Shown in pieces: positions 24,226 to 37,944 of a DNA stretch of 64,000 nucleotides. The stretch is from Sipunculus nudus (lineage: Eukaryota; Annelida; Sipuncula; Golfingiida; Sipunculidae). A program made the position numbers and the translations under genes. The number at the start of each line of letters is the position of its first letter. Within the stretch, counting starts at the first letter, position 1. The stretch is from contig CM049306.1 in assembly GCA_026874595.1 (NCBI GenBank), positions 96,217,642 through 96,281,641 on the forward strand. The letters run 5' to 3'. The notes below the pieces were generated by a model, which saw only the letters and a program-made list of their open reading frames with translations, made no database searches and was not told the origin of the DNA.

Positions 24226-27200
24226 CTGAAACAAAAAAAAAAAAAAAGAGAAACATTTCAAAATTCTTAGATAAACCAATTTTACTCTGTTCCTAAAACC
24301 TGTGTTCACCAGTTTTTTTTTTTAAATAATTTATTTTTCAATAATTTTCTAGAGAGCTGAGTATTGAAGTGACATCCTAATATGGCAATTACAAATTTTA
24401 AAACATCTCACGCTTATGTTTTACAACTTTTGGACTCTTCACAATGATCTGACAGATCAGATGTCCCATTGCATGAGTAGCCATCTTTGTTTTAGCAGGT
24501 TATACTTTTTAGAGTGTTTACATTACATCATCCAATCAGCAGCTGTCAATTGGGGCTGTTTTTGCATGTGACCAATGACAATGACCGCCATAAGTGGGGC
24601 TGGTATGTTGTAAAATGTAGTCTGTTTCTAATATTTTTAAATAATTCTGTTTCTTCAATAAGGTGTAAGATAGGTATTTATTTACCTTGTTGAAAATCAG
24701 GCCCTTTTATCTCATACCCAACACTACCATTTTTTCCCTTCAAAGTAACTAATAACTGTTCATATAGCAGAAATAAGGTGGCCAAGAGGGGATGGAATTG
24801 ATTATGGATGTTTTAAAATGTGGGGAACGTAAGAGTGAGCTCATATTTGTTCGGTGTGATGTCTGAATGTATACATATTCATCGCTGAAAGAAATATGTA
24901 CATGTGAAGATAACATAAGCAGAAGACCCTGATACAGTATCAGGTAAACAGGCCTGACAAAAAAGAACTACTAAAATGTATAAGTGTGAGGGATTTAGAC
25001 AACCTTGAAGTGCATGGACCTAGAATACAACTTAATAGCCTAAATAAACAGAATTAAACTGGCATGTACAAACTGGCATGAGCAAAAATGGGCACAAAAA
25101 AAATGGCACATAAATTTGTATGGACCAAACTGCCATAAAAAAACGGAAAAAAAAAAAACTGCACATGTACATTATTAGGACCATGTAAATCTGAACTTTG
25201 TGTTACTAATATCTTTAAATCAAATAATTTGCTGTCATTTCCAATATGAATATAGAATGTTAGGAAAAGTTATATGAATACCAAAATGTCACTGCAAGTT
25301 GTGTCATTTAAAATATCACAAAGATCATACTCTAATAAAGAAACACATACATAAATGAGCTATATTTGCCATTTTCTCACTTCTGCAATGATGGTCCATG
25401 TTATTTGTCTTTGCCATTTATTCAATGTTGTATGAGCCATTTTCTGTATCTTCCACCTAAATCATAAGACTCCTGTCATACAGTACACCTTCCCAGTATT
25501 AACAGAGCATCTGTGCACAAATTTATGTATAACAGTAGACAAAAGACTTTGATTAATTTGTCAATTACATCAGTATCAGTTTTGTGTGACCCAGAAGCCT
25601 CTGCCTGTCACCTTGGAGGGTCAGTCTGGTTTATCTCTCAAGTTTTCAACATGGAGGTAATTATAGGTAGGCCAGAAGCCAGCAGATTTATATCATACAC
25701 AGAGATCATCACTGAATGACAGCTAGGCTAAACTGCAATCAGTCAAAGCATGTATAAAAAGTGACATGGGTAACAAATGGGTGTCTGCAGGGAGAGTGTA
25801 ATAATGGAAATTCTGATGTGACCTGACTTTATAAAAAGAGCCCTGGGCCCTGTCTGGATATGACTAGGTGTTAGGTAAGGATCCATAGTACCTGCATCCC
25901 TCAGCAGTCAGTAGCATCCTCATGTGCTCAGCATCGCTAGCTACAGGCTATCATATAGATCATCAGGAAAGATAGTCTTCATATTACTAGTACACATCTA
26001 AAACTGTGCATGGTTTCTTACTGAGCATCTTGTGGATGCAAGATTACAGCCAGCTTTTTTGTGCTCACTATAAGATGAGAAAGATAGGGATGCTCTGGAT
26101 AATACCAGCATTTCTAGCTGAGGTCACAAGTCTCAGTCTCAGCTGGTAATGGTCATCCAGCTGAACTGTTCTGTAACTATGCAGCAACACACATTTAAAT
26201 ATGACACAGTACTCTCAATATTCAACTAACTCTGCTGGGTAACAAAAGCATATATAATTCCTTGAGTACTGGTTTATATATTTGACTTCAAATCTTACTA
26301 TCACAGTTAGAACCTACAAAAGCCATGGGTAATGACACTCAGCTGTAAGACTACATACAAATCAGTTCTGTAAACAAAGTATTTTCAATGCAGGTAATAT
26401 ATTGTAAATCCAAATTAACTTTAGGTTTATGCTTTTGGCTATCATTCCCTGTTTTTAAATATCGTTTCAAGAAATATACAGTTGCCTGTTATAAAAAACA
26501 AGACACTTTATTCCCTTTAATTATTTGAATGCACTATTTACATCCCTTATCATATTGCTGGTTAGAACACAGGGGATTCAAACTCTGTCCTGTAGTATCA
26601 GTACACTACACTAATGAGACCCAAAACTGAAGGTATACTGTCTGAACTGCAGAAATACAATATGCATGATGTAATCACTTTGCCAATGGCCTAGAAGAGA
26701 TTGTACCCATACCACAATATAAAGTGCTCCCTGGCAGACAGTGGCCTGTTTATTGGACAATACACTGATCCGCTTCCAAACAGCCCAGCATGAACATATG
26801 GCATTTGAATTCTTGGTGTGTTTAGTCAGAGCTGGAACTATCGGGATGCTGCTGTGTATTCAGTATTATCTGTTTATTTCTTTATTTATTCTGCTTCATC
26901 TACACTACTTTTACAAGGCTTTGTAAATAATGAAAGTCCTATTATTATCTTAATTTTTGAAATTCTTTGTAATTTGTAAATTAATTAATATGTACATAAC
27001 AATGGTGAAATCTAATTAGCTTTCTGTCAAACTAGAATTAAGCAATCATTTGAGCAAAGGGATTAAGGTATTATATCAGATATTATTTAATAAGAATCAT
27101 GCAAAATCTGAGCAGTTAAGGGAGTTGGCAAGCCCCCAAGAAACATGATTTATGCATACTATCTCATTAATATAAATCAATTTATGCCAATTGTCTCATT

Positions 27201-29259
27201 GATATGTACCTGATAAATGTCTATATTTAATGAACCCTAAAGATTTCTCAGAAGCTGATTTTCCCTTCTCACTTATATCACTTAGAACCTTGCACATAAT
27301 AAGCCCTCCTGCATTATCATCTGTGGTATATAATCAACAAAAAAATTCTGAAAGAGCCAATAAAATGGTACTACTGCATTACTATCTGCTGGATGTGATC
27401 AGCAAAAGAAAATTCTGAAAGAGCCAATGAAATAGCACTGAAACAAAATCCACTACCTAACAAAACCTGCTGGTCTCTGTTATAAAAAAAAGTCTGTGAA
27501 ACAAAATCTGTTGCAATGAAACTAAATCTGTTTTGGCACATATTTTAGCTAACTTGTGTGATTTATTCACTGATTGTGTGGTAATTTTCCAACCTGAGCC
27601 AGCCGTCTCAGAATGATATGTCTACAAACTGAGTACCTGTCTAAACCATTGTATGAATCTGCAGGTTTTGGGGATCACAAAACCTCTGAGAAACCATCTT
27701 ACCCCTGATTAAAAACTGTCAGTTTATTTGTGCCAGCCTCTCTGGTGGGGCGCTAATCTGATCTAATATCCAATTCCAGCTACATTTGTAACACCGGTAC
27801 TCCAGCAGCAGACCAGTATCCAGGGGCTGTTTAACTGATGGCTACAACAGTCAGGTTAGCAGGCTACATAATGCTGTAACATGCAGCTGTGTGTAGGTCT
27901 ACCTTGTGTGTATACATGTGTGTGTGTGAGTCCAGTGTCGCCAACCATTTAAAGTTGTGGTATATCCTGTAGAAACTTTACAAAGGAAAAAATCTTATTC
28001 ATTGTTTTTTTATTTTCTGGATATGTGATAAGTCTTGGGAGGTCTGCAAATAAATTAAATCCCTGCCCACATAGAGCTACCTGGTAATATAAAGGAGGTT
28101 TGCAGGTTTATATATACATAGCACAAAACAAGGTTGAGGATCAATCAAATTAACATCACATGTTTAAACCCAAAGGTATAAAACCTGGATATACATATAG
28201 TGATGTGTAATAATACTAGTATGTTAAAACCAGACAATATACTGATGATCATAAGGCACTAAAACGGTCAAAAAACATTTGAGACTGATGATCAAACAAT
28301 ATAGAAAAAAAAATGTATAGGAAAAGCTTTTCAATCACAAATATCCCAAATGTATTAGTACAGGTACATTGTGAGCAGTGGCCCTAACACAGACAACAGT
28401 GTTATTAAAATAAACAAAATATGATGATAAAATTATTAATTATGCCTTAAGTTAGTATTTGAACAAGAGCAAATGTGCCATTGGCTTGAAACACCAGTTA
28501 CTCAGATGGTCACTGTTAAACCTGAGTAGACACCAGATGTTTATACTGTTTTGTCCAATTACCCACCTGTTAACCTTTAAAAAGATGAAAGTGACATTTT
28601 AAACACATCACTCCTAGCAGGCTGAAAGTAGGAATGATGAATACAAACATACACACAGTCAGACTATAAAAACACTTCTGGTAACTGGGTTTAGGTGTAC
28701 ACAGTACAACACACACACCCGTTTACATGTGGGGGAGTGATGGTCCCTGGGAGGCGGGGGATCTGAGTCAGTCCCCGGGAATGTCAACACTGGCCCATCC
28801 AGGAAGTGCCAGGAATATGCAGATTCATGGTCTGACTGTACTTATCAAATGTAAAAAAATCCCATAAAACTATAGGTAACCTAGACAATAGCAATCTGAT
28901 CTGTATGTTATTGTCTTTGTTTTACCTGCTTCCACAACACAGTGATTTTTTAGTTAAGATGTACCAGTCTGTGTCTTTCTGATGATATCCATCAAACAAA
29001 CCATCAGACATATTTTGACCACACAGTGTCAGTCTGAATTATAAACCTCAAACATTCATGACACTCCCTGAGAAACTATTTTGTATCACTGTACTGTCTT
29101 TTAGACACTCAACTTTCCTGCTAAGTTACAAATATTCTGAGAATAACTAGGATTTTCTTAAGTTAAACCTTGTAACAGATAACTACCCTCATTATACATA
29201 CACACAGAACAGCAGCATCCATTACCTTTTTTTCATTACCGATATATATATATATATAT

Positions 29260-29299
<40 letters not shown>

Positions 29300-32200
29300 A
29301 ATGAATATGGGCTTATCTGCATAAGGAAGTTACTTATACAACATATTTTTGCAATAAAACCTTTATTATAACTACCACTGAAGTAGCAGTAATAACATGA
29401 CAATATTATACATGTAATCAGTACAATTTTACAAAGTTGGTATATGTCATATAAATGCATCAACCCATTTTAAATGCCCTGAACCGAAATATATCAGCCT
29501 TCAGGCTGATTGGAAGAACCAGTGAGGCAATTAAACAGTGGGACTACTAAGCCAAAACACAAAAATAACAAAAAAAAACACTAAGTAAAACACAGACAAG
29601 GGCACAAGGCACGGAGTTCACTTACCCATAAAACACACTGTGTGGTCACATGATCATGCCACCAGACATCAACTATCCAGGCTCCACTCTCACATTAATT
29701 ATTCATACTTTGACATGCCATTTAGAATTGCCACCTCTGTTCCCACAATGTACATACTGTCAGTATACCAACTTCATAAAATAACTTGGCATGTTGATGG
29801 AAGCACTCCTGACTTTCACATGCAGTTTCACCAGAACTTTAGGATACATGTATAATAAAATATATACAACCTTCCAAAACCCTGATTACACATTTTCAGT
29901 ATGAAATGGGGTTTTAATTTTCACGCTTTAAGTTGGAGCTAGATTTGCGCTAAAATAAGAACACGCATAAATTTGATGTGATCGTTCGGAAGATTACAGC
30001 ATCCTCGCCTGACACACAGTCATGTGGGCCTGGTAATCCCTCCATGCATGGTCGCTTGAGTTGAGGCTTCTTCAACCAGAACATTGGAGTAGTCATGTTA
30101 TCATAAGAGTTCATAGCAAGTGATTTCTCGAGAAAGACCCATCTCATTTATAGTGATTAGTAGAAACAACTGTGAAACAATAAGTGGCCTTTTAAGACAC
30201 CCCTAGTCCTTCCCATAGCTTTGAAGTACGACTGAGCTTAGAGCGACCTGTGACTGTTGTCAGTTCCGTTTGTTGTTGGAACATAGTTGCTGCTTCTGGT
30301 TAGTATAATCACAGTTGTTGTTGTAGAGAAATTCTACAACTTACTCAGATGTCAAACAACACAGCTGGTTGCAGTACCATTGCATCATCAAACGTTATTA
30401 ATCCTGATTAATTACGTATTTTTCACACCTTGCGGTCACGGTACTAGACCAGTCGCCTGTGGCATGTAAGCGGTCACCCGAAGGTTGTTAGGTGGGATGT
30501 AGGTTACGTTACAAACTTGTCTTTTATAAATATTTTAATAATCTGATACACAATTTATTACCGTACATACAGATTTGCTTGAAAATTCAAACTGCGCTAA
30601 TGCTATAAAATGAAAAATGTGCAAAAAATCAGAAACGCCAAATTAACCACTTCCACAGTAATTTCACTTATATGCTTATATAACTGGCAAATAATGGGAT
30701 GCACACATACTAATCAGAAATCAGGTTTAGATTAAAAATAAATAACAGGTGCAAATATGTCACTTATGAATAATATTTGTCCAAAGGTCAGTTTTAGAAA
30801 ATCAGGAATCACGGAGATCTTCCCCAAATAGGGACAGAAGTTTGTGATAATGGAGAATTTGCTTTGGAGTGTACAGCCTCTGGAATAAGGTCAAGGTGTA
30901 AAATAAATATCAGGTGCAAATCTGTGACTTTGGACTAATATTGTACAGGACTACATTTCAGCTACTGAATATTAGGCATGTTGGAGATCTAGCACAGAGA
31001 CAGAAGGACGATAATGGAGAATCCACAAAGGAGTATACATGGCCTTGGAAATAAGATCCAAGGTCAAAAATAAATATCAGGTGAAAATCTGGGACTAATT
31101 GTGCCTAAATTTCAGCTTTTTAAAATCAGCAAATATTGGAGATCTAACCCAAACAGAAATTGGCAGAAAAAAAAATGTTTTTTTGTTTGTTTTTGAAATC
31201 AATGGTTTTGCATGTGGGGAAATGAGAATCCTGCATGTATCACTGCTATGATCTGAATCAGACTTGCCTGTGTGTTATACATCATTAAATATATGGCTGG
31301 ATCACAGCACACTCCTCACACAGCAATTATACACTGCAGTCATTCCAGATCTCCTTCGTTTTAACTGCTGCTTTGCTCTGCAATTTTTTTGGGGTCTCAA
31401 AATCAGGGCTGGCACAAGGCCAAGAATTAGACCAACGAGAGTAGGGTGTCATTAATTTAAAACTTAGAGTTGGATGCATAATGTCATACCATGCTCTCTT
31501 TGTTCTGATTACAACTGTTTGTTCAGTGTGAGCCCTGGTGGTGTAACCCGGTGAATCTTCAACACAAAGTAGAGGTAAAAACTAATGAGGTCTGGAGTGG
31601 CTGCAGTGTATACTGTATAACCGCTGTGTGAGGAGTGTACAGCTAGGTCAGCTCTGGAAAAAAATGCAGCCCCATATACCAATGAATGGCCCTGACTTTG
31701 GCTGGGATAAAGAAGTTGCATTTCCTCACAATGGTATAGAATCATCTAAATTAAACCCATTTCTAGAATACAGATCCAGTTTACCAAAAATATTCAACTC
31801 AGTATTCCTTTGGTGTTACCCTAACAGTCCACATAATTTTATCAAAATCTGTTCAGAATGTTTTAGTTGACTTCCTGACAGAGAAACAAACTGAAACTAG
31901 ATATTTCTTGGCACTGCAGGTGCCATAGTATCCCCAGACAATTAATCCCCCCCCCTTTAAGAATAGGCCCCCAATCTTCAGCAACAATTAATATCAGACC
32001 ACACTCATAGAAAAGGTCACTCTCATGGAAAAGGTCATGACCCCAATTTCGATATACATCATCCCCTAACCCATGTCTATGTATATGCATAATATGAAAG
32101 AAATCTATCCATTAGTTTTTGACTTATAATGCTCACAGTACTGTCAAGTGGCAATGATGGGGTATTAAACGGCACGAAAACAAGTAAAAGAATAACAGGT

Positions 32201-35200
32201 GGTGCTACCAGTTTCCGGTACATGACAACACTATCCAAGATCTTTGGTCAAGTTGACTTTTGGACCAATCAATGCATCCCTTATTGAGATATTAATGATT
32301 TTGTGTGATTTTCACCATATATGGCAATATTCAAGGTCAAAGCCACTCTCATAGGAAAGGTCATGACCCAAATTTAAATAAACATCATCCCATAACCCAT
32401 ATCTATGTTTATGCATAATATGAAAGAAATCTGTCCATTAGTTTTTGACTTATAATGCTCACAGTACTGTTAAGTGGCAATGATGGGGTATTAAACGGCA
32501 CGAAAACAAGTAAAGAATAATAGGTGGTGCCACCTGTTTCCCGTACATGACAATACTATCCAAGATCTTCGATCAAGTTGATTTTTGGACCAATCCATGC
32601 ATCCCTTATTGAGATATTAATGATTTTGTGGAATTTTCACCATATATGGCAATATTCAAGGTCAAGGCCACTCTAATAGGAAAGGTCATGACCCCAATTT
32701 ATATATACATCATCCCATAACCCATGTCAATGTATATGCATAATATGAAAGAAATCTGTCCATTAGTTTTTGACTTATAATGCTCACAGGTTATAAATGT
32801 ACTGTTAAGTGGCAATGATGGGGTATTAAACGGCATGAAAACAAGTAAAAAAATAACAGGTGGCGCCACCTGTTTCCGGTACATGACATTACTATCCAAG
32901 ATCTTCGGTCAAGTTGATTTTTGGACCAATGCATGCATCCCTTTTGAGAAATTAATGATTTTGTGTGATTTTCACCATATATGGCAATATAATGCCAATA
33001 TTCAAGGTCAAGGCCACTCATTGGAAAGGTCATGACCCCTATTCAAATAAACATTATCCTATAACCCATATCCATGTATATGCATAATATGAAAGAAATC
33101 TGTCCATTAGTTTTTGACTTATAATGCTCACAGTACTGATAAATGGCAATGATGGGGTATTAAACGGCACAAAACAAGTAAAAGAATAACAGGTGGCGCC
33201 ACCTGTTTCCGGTACATGACAATACTTTCCAAGATCTTCGAACATGTTGATTTTTGGACCAATGCATGCATCCCTTATTGAGAAATTAATGATTTTGTGT
33301 GATTTTCACCATATATGGCAATTTTCAAGGTCAAGGCCACTCTCATAGGAAAGGTCATGACCCCAATTTAAATAAACATCATCCCATAACCCATATCTAT
33401 GTATTTGCATAATATAAAAGAAATCTGTCCATTAGTTTTTGACTTATAATGCTCACAGTACTGTCAAGTAGCAATTTTGGGGATATTAAACGGCATGAAA
33501 ACAAGTAAAGAATAATAGGTGGCGCCACCAGTTTCTGGAACATGACAATCCTATCCATGATCTTCGATCAACTTGATTTTTGGATCAATCCATGCAAGTT
33601 TTCTTGAGATATTTAAGAATTTGTGTGATTTTCCCCAAAATTGAACCTATTCAAGGTCAAGGTCACTCTCCTAGTTGAGAGCATAACCTCATTTTAAATA
33701 GGCGTTGTCCTCTCACCCATATCTATACATATACCAAGTTTGGTAAAGATCCGTGAAATATTTTTTGAGTTATTGTGTCCAAAAGAAATCTCTGCGGCGG
33801 CGGTGGGGCGACCGTGCCTAAACCATAGTATCTCCAGACTATGTCTGGCGATACAATGATACAGTAGTATTTAAAAAACTTAGAAAAACATTGTAAAATC
33901 AATTTATTTTATATTTGATCAAGGGTGGGCTTTTGTCGTAGTCTGCACTTTTAGGGGTAGAAAGTAGGTCAAAGTGCCCTAATTTAAGGCCTTTTGTGAA
34001 ATCTTACCCAGAAAGTTCCAGTTGCAATATTATAAATTTGTAGCCTTTTTGTTTATGAAATGTTCTGATAAAATCTCATAGGCAGATATAATTTCAAATT
34101 ATGCATATCTAAGAGTGATATAGCCTGTCTAGTTATCAAAACATGTGATTGAAACGTTTGGCTTAATTTCATTTTCAAACAGGCCTGATCTTTATGCTGA
34201 ACAAAGTGTATGAAAAATAAAACTCTCCTATCTTAAAATCTCACCATACACACGGCAACCTCAATTACATCAATGATGTACTGTACATATTTACATGGCT
34301 GACTAGCTGCTTTCACTTTTTGCATAGCAATACCAAGTTGAAAGTGAAACCACTCTGTGTTATGGCTTTCAATTTTGAGTCCGTTGTTTCAGCTCAAAAT
34401 ATTGGTGCAAGACAATAATTGTCTGGACAAGGAGGAAGTTTTGCTTACTATCCAGGTTTGGTAAAAGCCTATATTTTCTAGATTATTCAATGTCAGGGGC
34501 ATTATCTGGAATTTCCAGGCATAATCTAGATATTTTCTGGGTGACCTGCCAAAGTCTGATGCCATGACTTTTAATATCATATGTTTTACTGAATAATTAA
34601 AATAGGAACTTGCATAATATCATATTACCAAAGTTTAAATTCAGTAGATATGTGCAAAACCATCACTTTACCACACTCTCAGAGTTTCCTTAGTATGAAA
34701 TCAAAGGACTTTTTTTATTTGAACACCAATCTCATAGATCATATGGCAAGGTTTTCTGCACTCCACTATTCACTTTGTATACAGTCTGATGACAAAGATC
34801 CTTTGATCTGTACATCACTACCACAAACCAAAGGCTACAGTAAGTTAAAGGCTATAGTTCAGTCACCTGTAGACTCCCCACACACTTCAGTCTCTTTATT
34901 GAGAGCTCTGACATAATGCAGGGCCAAATATATAACACACCACAGCCATTTCAGATGACAGTTTATGTAAAGACAAGAGACTACAGCTGTGCCGCATGCA
35001 AAAAATAAGATCCTGTACGACCATTGACCACAAGACAGAGCATTTGCAAAAACATATTTAGCCTGTAAAGAATGCCAAGCTGAATTCAGTGCCAAGTCCC
35101 CTAGATTAGAAAGTTACAGACAGAGACCAGAAAAGGCTTTAAAGTACAAAAACATTGGCATTCGCTTTGCAGATAACCAAGTCATAATTCTTGAGATATG

Positions 35201-37944
35201 TATAAAGTTTAATCATAGCACATTAAAAACAATAGCTGTATTTGTTTGTCACAAATAAACACTGAGTAACTCATCTGTTTGTTGATTTTTCTCGGGGGGG
35301 GGGGGGGGGGGGCTGTACAGTTTCTGAGGTTTACCAGGAAATGCCATTTTCAGATTTTTTTTTAATGCCAAAGATTTTCAGTGGAATATTCTGTTTAGAA
35401 AAATGCCTCCCAACCCAGATGCTGGCATAATACTTTTATTTGGGAATTCATAAAACTGCCTGTTATTATAGTGATGAGATTGACGTAATTACCACAATTC
35501 TTGGTGCTACTGGGTCTGTAAGAAGTGACAATAGAAGAGGAAAACCTGTGTTGTAAAAGTACTCACCGAGTAATGGAAAGGCAATGCCAAACAGGAACAC
35601 TAGCACTGATCCAAGGAGGTACACCACTGCATATCCCACAGCAAGGATGATCGCCACGCTGACTGCTGGATGGTTCCGTTTGAACCGCCTCATGCCCATT
35701 TGGTTGTTTGTGAAGTAGACAAAAATGCCAAATGCTCCTGATATTGCAGCACATCCGAGTAACATTTGCATTGGATGGAAGAAACTAAAAAATAAATAAT
35801 TAAAAAGAATCTTTGAATTTAGCCAAAGATTATTATCAGTTATAAAATTACAATGGAGATGACCCCATTTACATGGGTGCCATTAAGTGGGGGACAGGGG
35901 GGTCATGCCCACTTTTGCTTATTAAATTTATGTAATTTTGTTATTATATATATATATGTATATTAGATATATATGTCATAAAATATCAAACTAGAATTAG
36001 TAAAATAAACAAGCTGTTGACAAAAATGTGTCACAGAGTCACAAATTTCCTCAAATATCAATAAAATGCAGTGTTTAAGAAATAAATATAATAATATGAC
36101 TGATAATATGATGATTTCTCATTTCCATGATACTGTTGTACTCAGCTAGTAAAAGCTCAGATGAAAAAAAAATCATGCAGACTTTATAGATTAGAATTTT
36201 CAGGGAAAACATTTTTACTTCTTGCTGGTTTCTGAATAGATACCTTTCCCTGTTATTCTATTCTCAAGTTGCTTAAATTTTGATTAAATTTTTCAAAATT
36301 CCCCACACCCCTCCCACGCCCAAATCCCTCAGCCAATAACACACTCTACAGATTCCCTGAAAATACTAATCCCCATCCTCCTGAACTGGGGTTCCAGTTT
36401 TGCTGAAGACAAGAACATGGCTATGATAAAATAGTCTTAATGTTATAATAGGTTGATGAAGCAGGGACAAAGAGGGAGGATAGTATGACCTATAACTTAA
36501 TACGAGTAGGATTGAATGGGGAACCTTCGACCAAGGTCAGGACAAGATGACAGTGAAACTTCCTTTGTTAAGTATTTGATTCTTTCTGTTAAGTTCTTGA
36601 TTTCTATGCTTATACATGTTACTTATGTTTGTAAAATTTACACACTGGGGCCACGTATGTACAAGGTGCCCTATAGTGAACACATTTTCTGTCCTTTCAT
36701 CTGTCTGTTCATCCTGCCTTCTTTTTCATGCATCATCTCTAGAACTGTTTAGGCTAATACCATTAATGTTTAGCTCAGCTGACCGAAGGTCATCTGCGCT
36801 ATAGTGATCACTCTTTGTCTATCTGTCCAGCCAGCTTGAATACCTGAAATTAGGTCACTGTGGCCTATATTCTGCGAGCTATGGGGCTCAAAAATCCCCC
36901 CCCCCTTGAATAATTAAAATTTGATACAAATTTTAAAGCTCCAGTATCTTAATAACTAATGCATTGATTGCCATGATTCTTTCCATGCATATTGATCATG
37001 GATTGTTTCATCATTTCCTGTTCAAAGACTAGTGGTGCCACCTTTTCTAATTTTATGCAATTTTTTTATTTCTGAGACCTTCAAATGAAGCTATGTGGCT
37101 GTTAATAGGGCACAAAAAGTAACTGTTGAACTTAGAAACTTCTAACTGTACATCCAGGGAGGTCCTAGTAAAATCTCCTTAGAAACCTGAAATTAGGTCA
37201 TGGTGACCTATATTTTACAAAATACAGGCCCAAACATGATGGGGCAAAAATTGTTACGAGAGGGAAGGACCTAGAAACTTCTGACTGTACTGTACATCCA
37301 GGAAGGTCCATGTTATAATTTTTTTTAATTTCTTTATAATTTATGCTGTTTGCTTCTTTTGAAGATTGATATATTTTGCTAAAATATCTGTTTAAATATC
37401 AACTGATTTTGAAAGAAAATATCTTTAAACAACATAGGCACCAACTGGCGGAACAGACTATAATAGAATACAAGAGATTTAGCCAAACTGTACATTTACT
37501 GCAAGGAGGCATGAATTTCTTGACTAAAGTCTAAACCTACCACTGTATCATATTGCACATATCAATTTAAACTATATTCAAACATAATTAAATATCAAAA
37601 TTTCAGCATTTGATCTGTGATAATGACATGTTCACTGTTTTCAGTCTACATATTTTGTTTGTTATTATTAATAACACAATAAAAAGTGGGAGGGGCCAAT
37701 GTCGTCTGCTGCAACAGACACTGTTAGAGACAGGACTCACTGGCTGGTTGATTCAGACTTACCCGATAATGCAAAATATTAGAACAGCAGTCAGGAAGTA
37801 GTTAGTTTGGTAATACAGGAGATTGTTCAAAACACGATTGGCCCATCTTTCCGGATCTTTAACATTTGGAATCTGAAATCTTGCAGATTCCAACATAAAA
37901 TCGCCTAACGATCGCAGCGGTGCCACATCCAAGGATTGTGCCAT
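24086..37944 (-). CDS. ARL6IP5: PRA1-family protein, ARL6IP5/PRAF2 type (whole gene, 3 coding exons)
   Basis: Joining minus-strand 37944-37763, 35784-35567 and 24225-24086 gives 540 nt, 179 residues plus stop. Exon phases match exactly (phase 2, then phase 1) and all four splice sites are canonical. The protein has a soluble N-terminus with APLRSLGDF, then [17 protein letters not shown], which is typical of the family. Two hydrophobic hairpins follow (about 49-86 and 101-138), separated by a basic loop MRRFKRNHP. The C-terminal tail reads [12 protein letters not shown] and GLKRTPMG. Known family role: small endoplasmic reticulum membrane proteins (ARL6IP5 is also called JWA or GTRAP3-18) that bind small GTPases and affect membrane-protein export and glutamate transporter trafficking. 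Length fits: about 188 residues in human ARL6IP5 and 178 in PRAF2. It lies head to head with UBA3. The choice between ARL6IP5 and PRAF2 is uncertain, because an invertebrate gene may be co-orthologous to both. Confidence 0.93.
29244..29297. repeat. TA microsatellite
   Basis: Two TA runs separated by AAA, about 54 bp in all, inside intron 2 of the ARL6IP5-type gene. Confidence 0.95.
30733..31240. repeat. Tandem repeat, about 166-bp period, 3 units
   Basis: Units are anchored by AAATAAATATCAGGTG(C/A)AAAT at about 30746, 30911 and 31078, each followed by GGAGATCT and GATAATGGAGAAT-like text. Diverged but clear. Confidence 0.7.
31309..31638. repeat. Inverted repeat with arms of about 65-75 bp
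   Basis: The left arm (31309-31375) starts ACACTCCTCACACAGC and continues CACTGCAG; the right arm (31564-31638) carries CTGCAGTG and GCTGTGTGAGGAGTGT. The spacer is about 190 bp. Probably a fold-back element next to the 166-bp repeat; termini and target duplication are not resolved. Confidence 0.6.
31897..33851 (-). mobile_element. Helitron-like non-autonomous element, complete copy
   Basis: On the minus strand, host A is followed by TCGCCAGACATAGTCTGG (with a CCAGAC/GTCTGG hairpin). The other end is a TGGCAC/GTGCCA hairpin, then AGAAATATCTAG and host T. A|TC...CTAG|T without target duplication is the Helitron insertion signature. The interior has five tandem units of 325-336 bp anchored by the GGTGGCGCCACC palindrome (32198, 32523, 32859, 33192, 33518; the first two imperfect) and a GCGGCGGCGG tract near the 5' end. 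No Rep/helicase. Confidence 0.85.
35294..35312. repeat. 19-bp G homopolymer
   Basis: An uninterrupted G run in intron 2 of the ARL6IP5-type gene, G-quadruplex capable on the plus strand. Confidence 0.95.
35567..35784 (-). CDS. ARL6IP5: ARL6IP5-type gene, coding exon 2
   Basis: The acceptor is tttttag|TTTC at 35785/35784 and the donor is CTCG|gtgagt at 35567/35566. The 218-nt exon completes codon 61 (Gly) and encodes [10 protein letters not shown], the rest of the first hydrophobic hairpin, the basic loop [10 protein letters not shown], and the second hairpin ending FGIAFPLL. It ends with one base of codon 134. Confidence 0.93.
35785..37762 (-). other. Intron 1 of the ARL6IP5-type gene (2.0 kb)
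   Basis: It runs from gtaagt at 37762 to ttttttag at 35785. It is AT-rich. It holds a 5' fragment of the TTTTTAGCTCAGCTGAC repeat family from about 36769. No other gene is seen. Confidence 0.85.
36769..37330 (+). mobile_element. TTTTTAGCTCAGCTGAC-family fragment
   Basis: It starts TTTAGCTCAGCTGACCGAAG, followed by GATCACTCTTTGTCTATCTG and CCTGAAATTAGGTCACTG. It is clearly related to 41416-41755, including an imperfect GGTGGTGCCACC site (about 37030). The right boundary is approximate. Confidence 0.6.
37763..37944 (-). CDS. ARL6IP5: ARL6IP5-type gene, coding exon 1
   Basis: The exon encodes residues 1-60 and the first two bases of codon 61. The start at 37944 was chosen because [11 protein letters not shown] aligns with the usual start of the family. 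An in-frame ATG at 38010 would add 22 residues with no family resemblance. The donor on the minus strand is GG|gtaagt at 37763/37762. The exon ends inside the first membrane segment (ending FCII). Confidence 0.93.

Larger units (their letters stand above)
24226..35566 (-). other. Intron 2 of the ARL6IP5-type gene (11.3 kb)
   Basis: It runs from gtgagt at 35566 to gtttcag at 24226. It contains the 30.7-31.2 kb tandem repeat, the 31.3-31.6 kb inverted repeat, a complete Helitron-like element (31897-33851), an AT microsatellite (about 29244-29297) and a 19-bp G run (35294-35312). The stretches 24.3-29.2 kb and 33.9-35.3 kb look like unique AT-rich intron; no exon was recognised there on either strand. 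Confidence 0.85.
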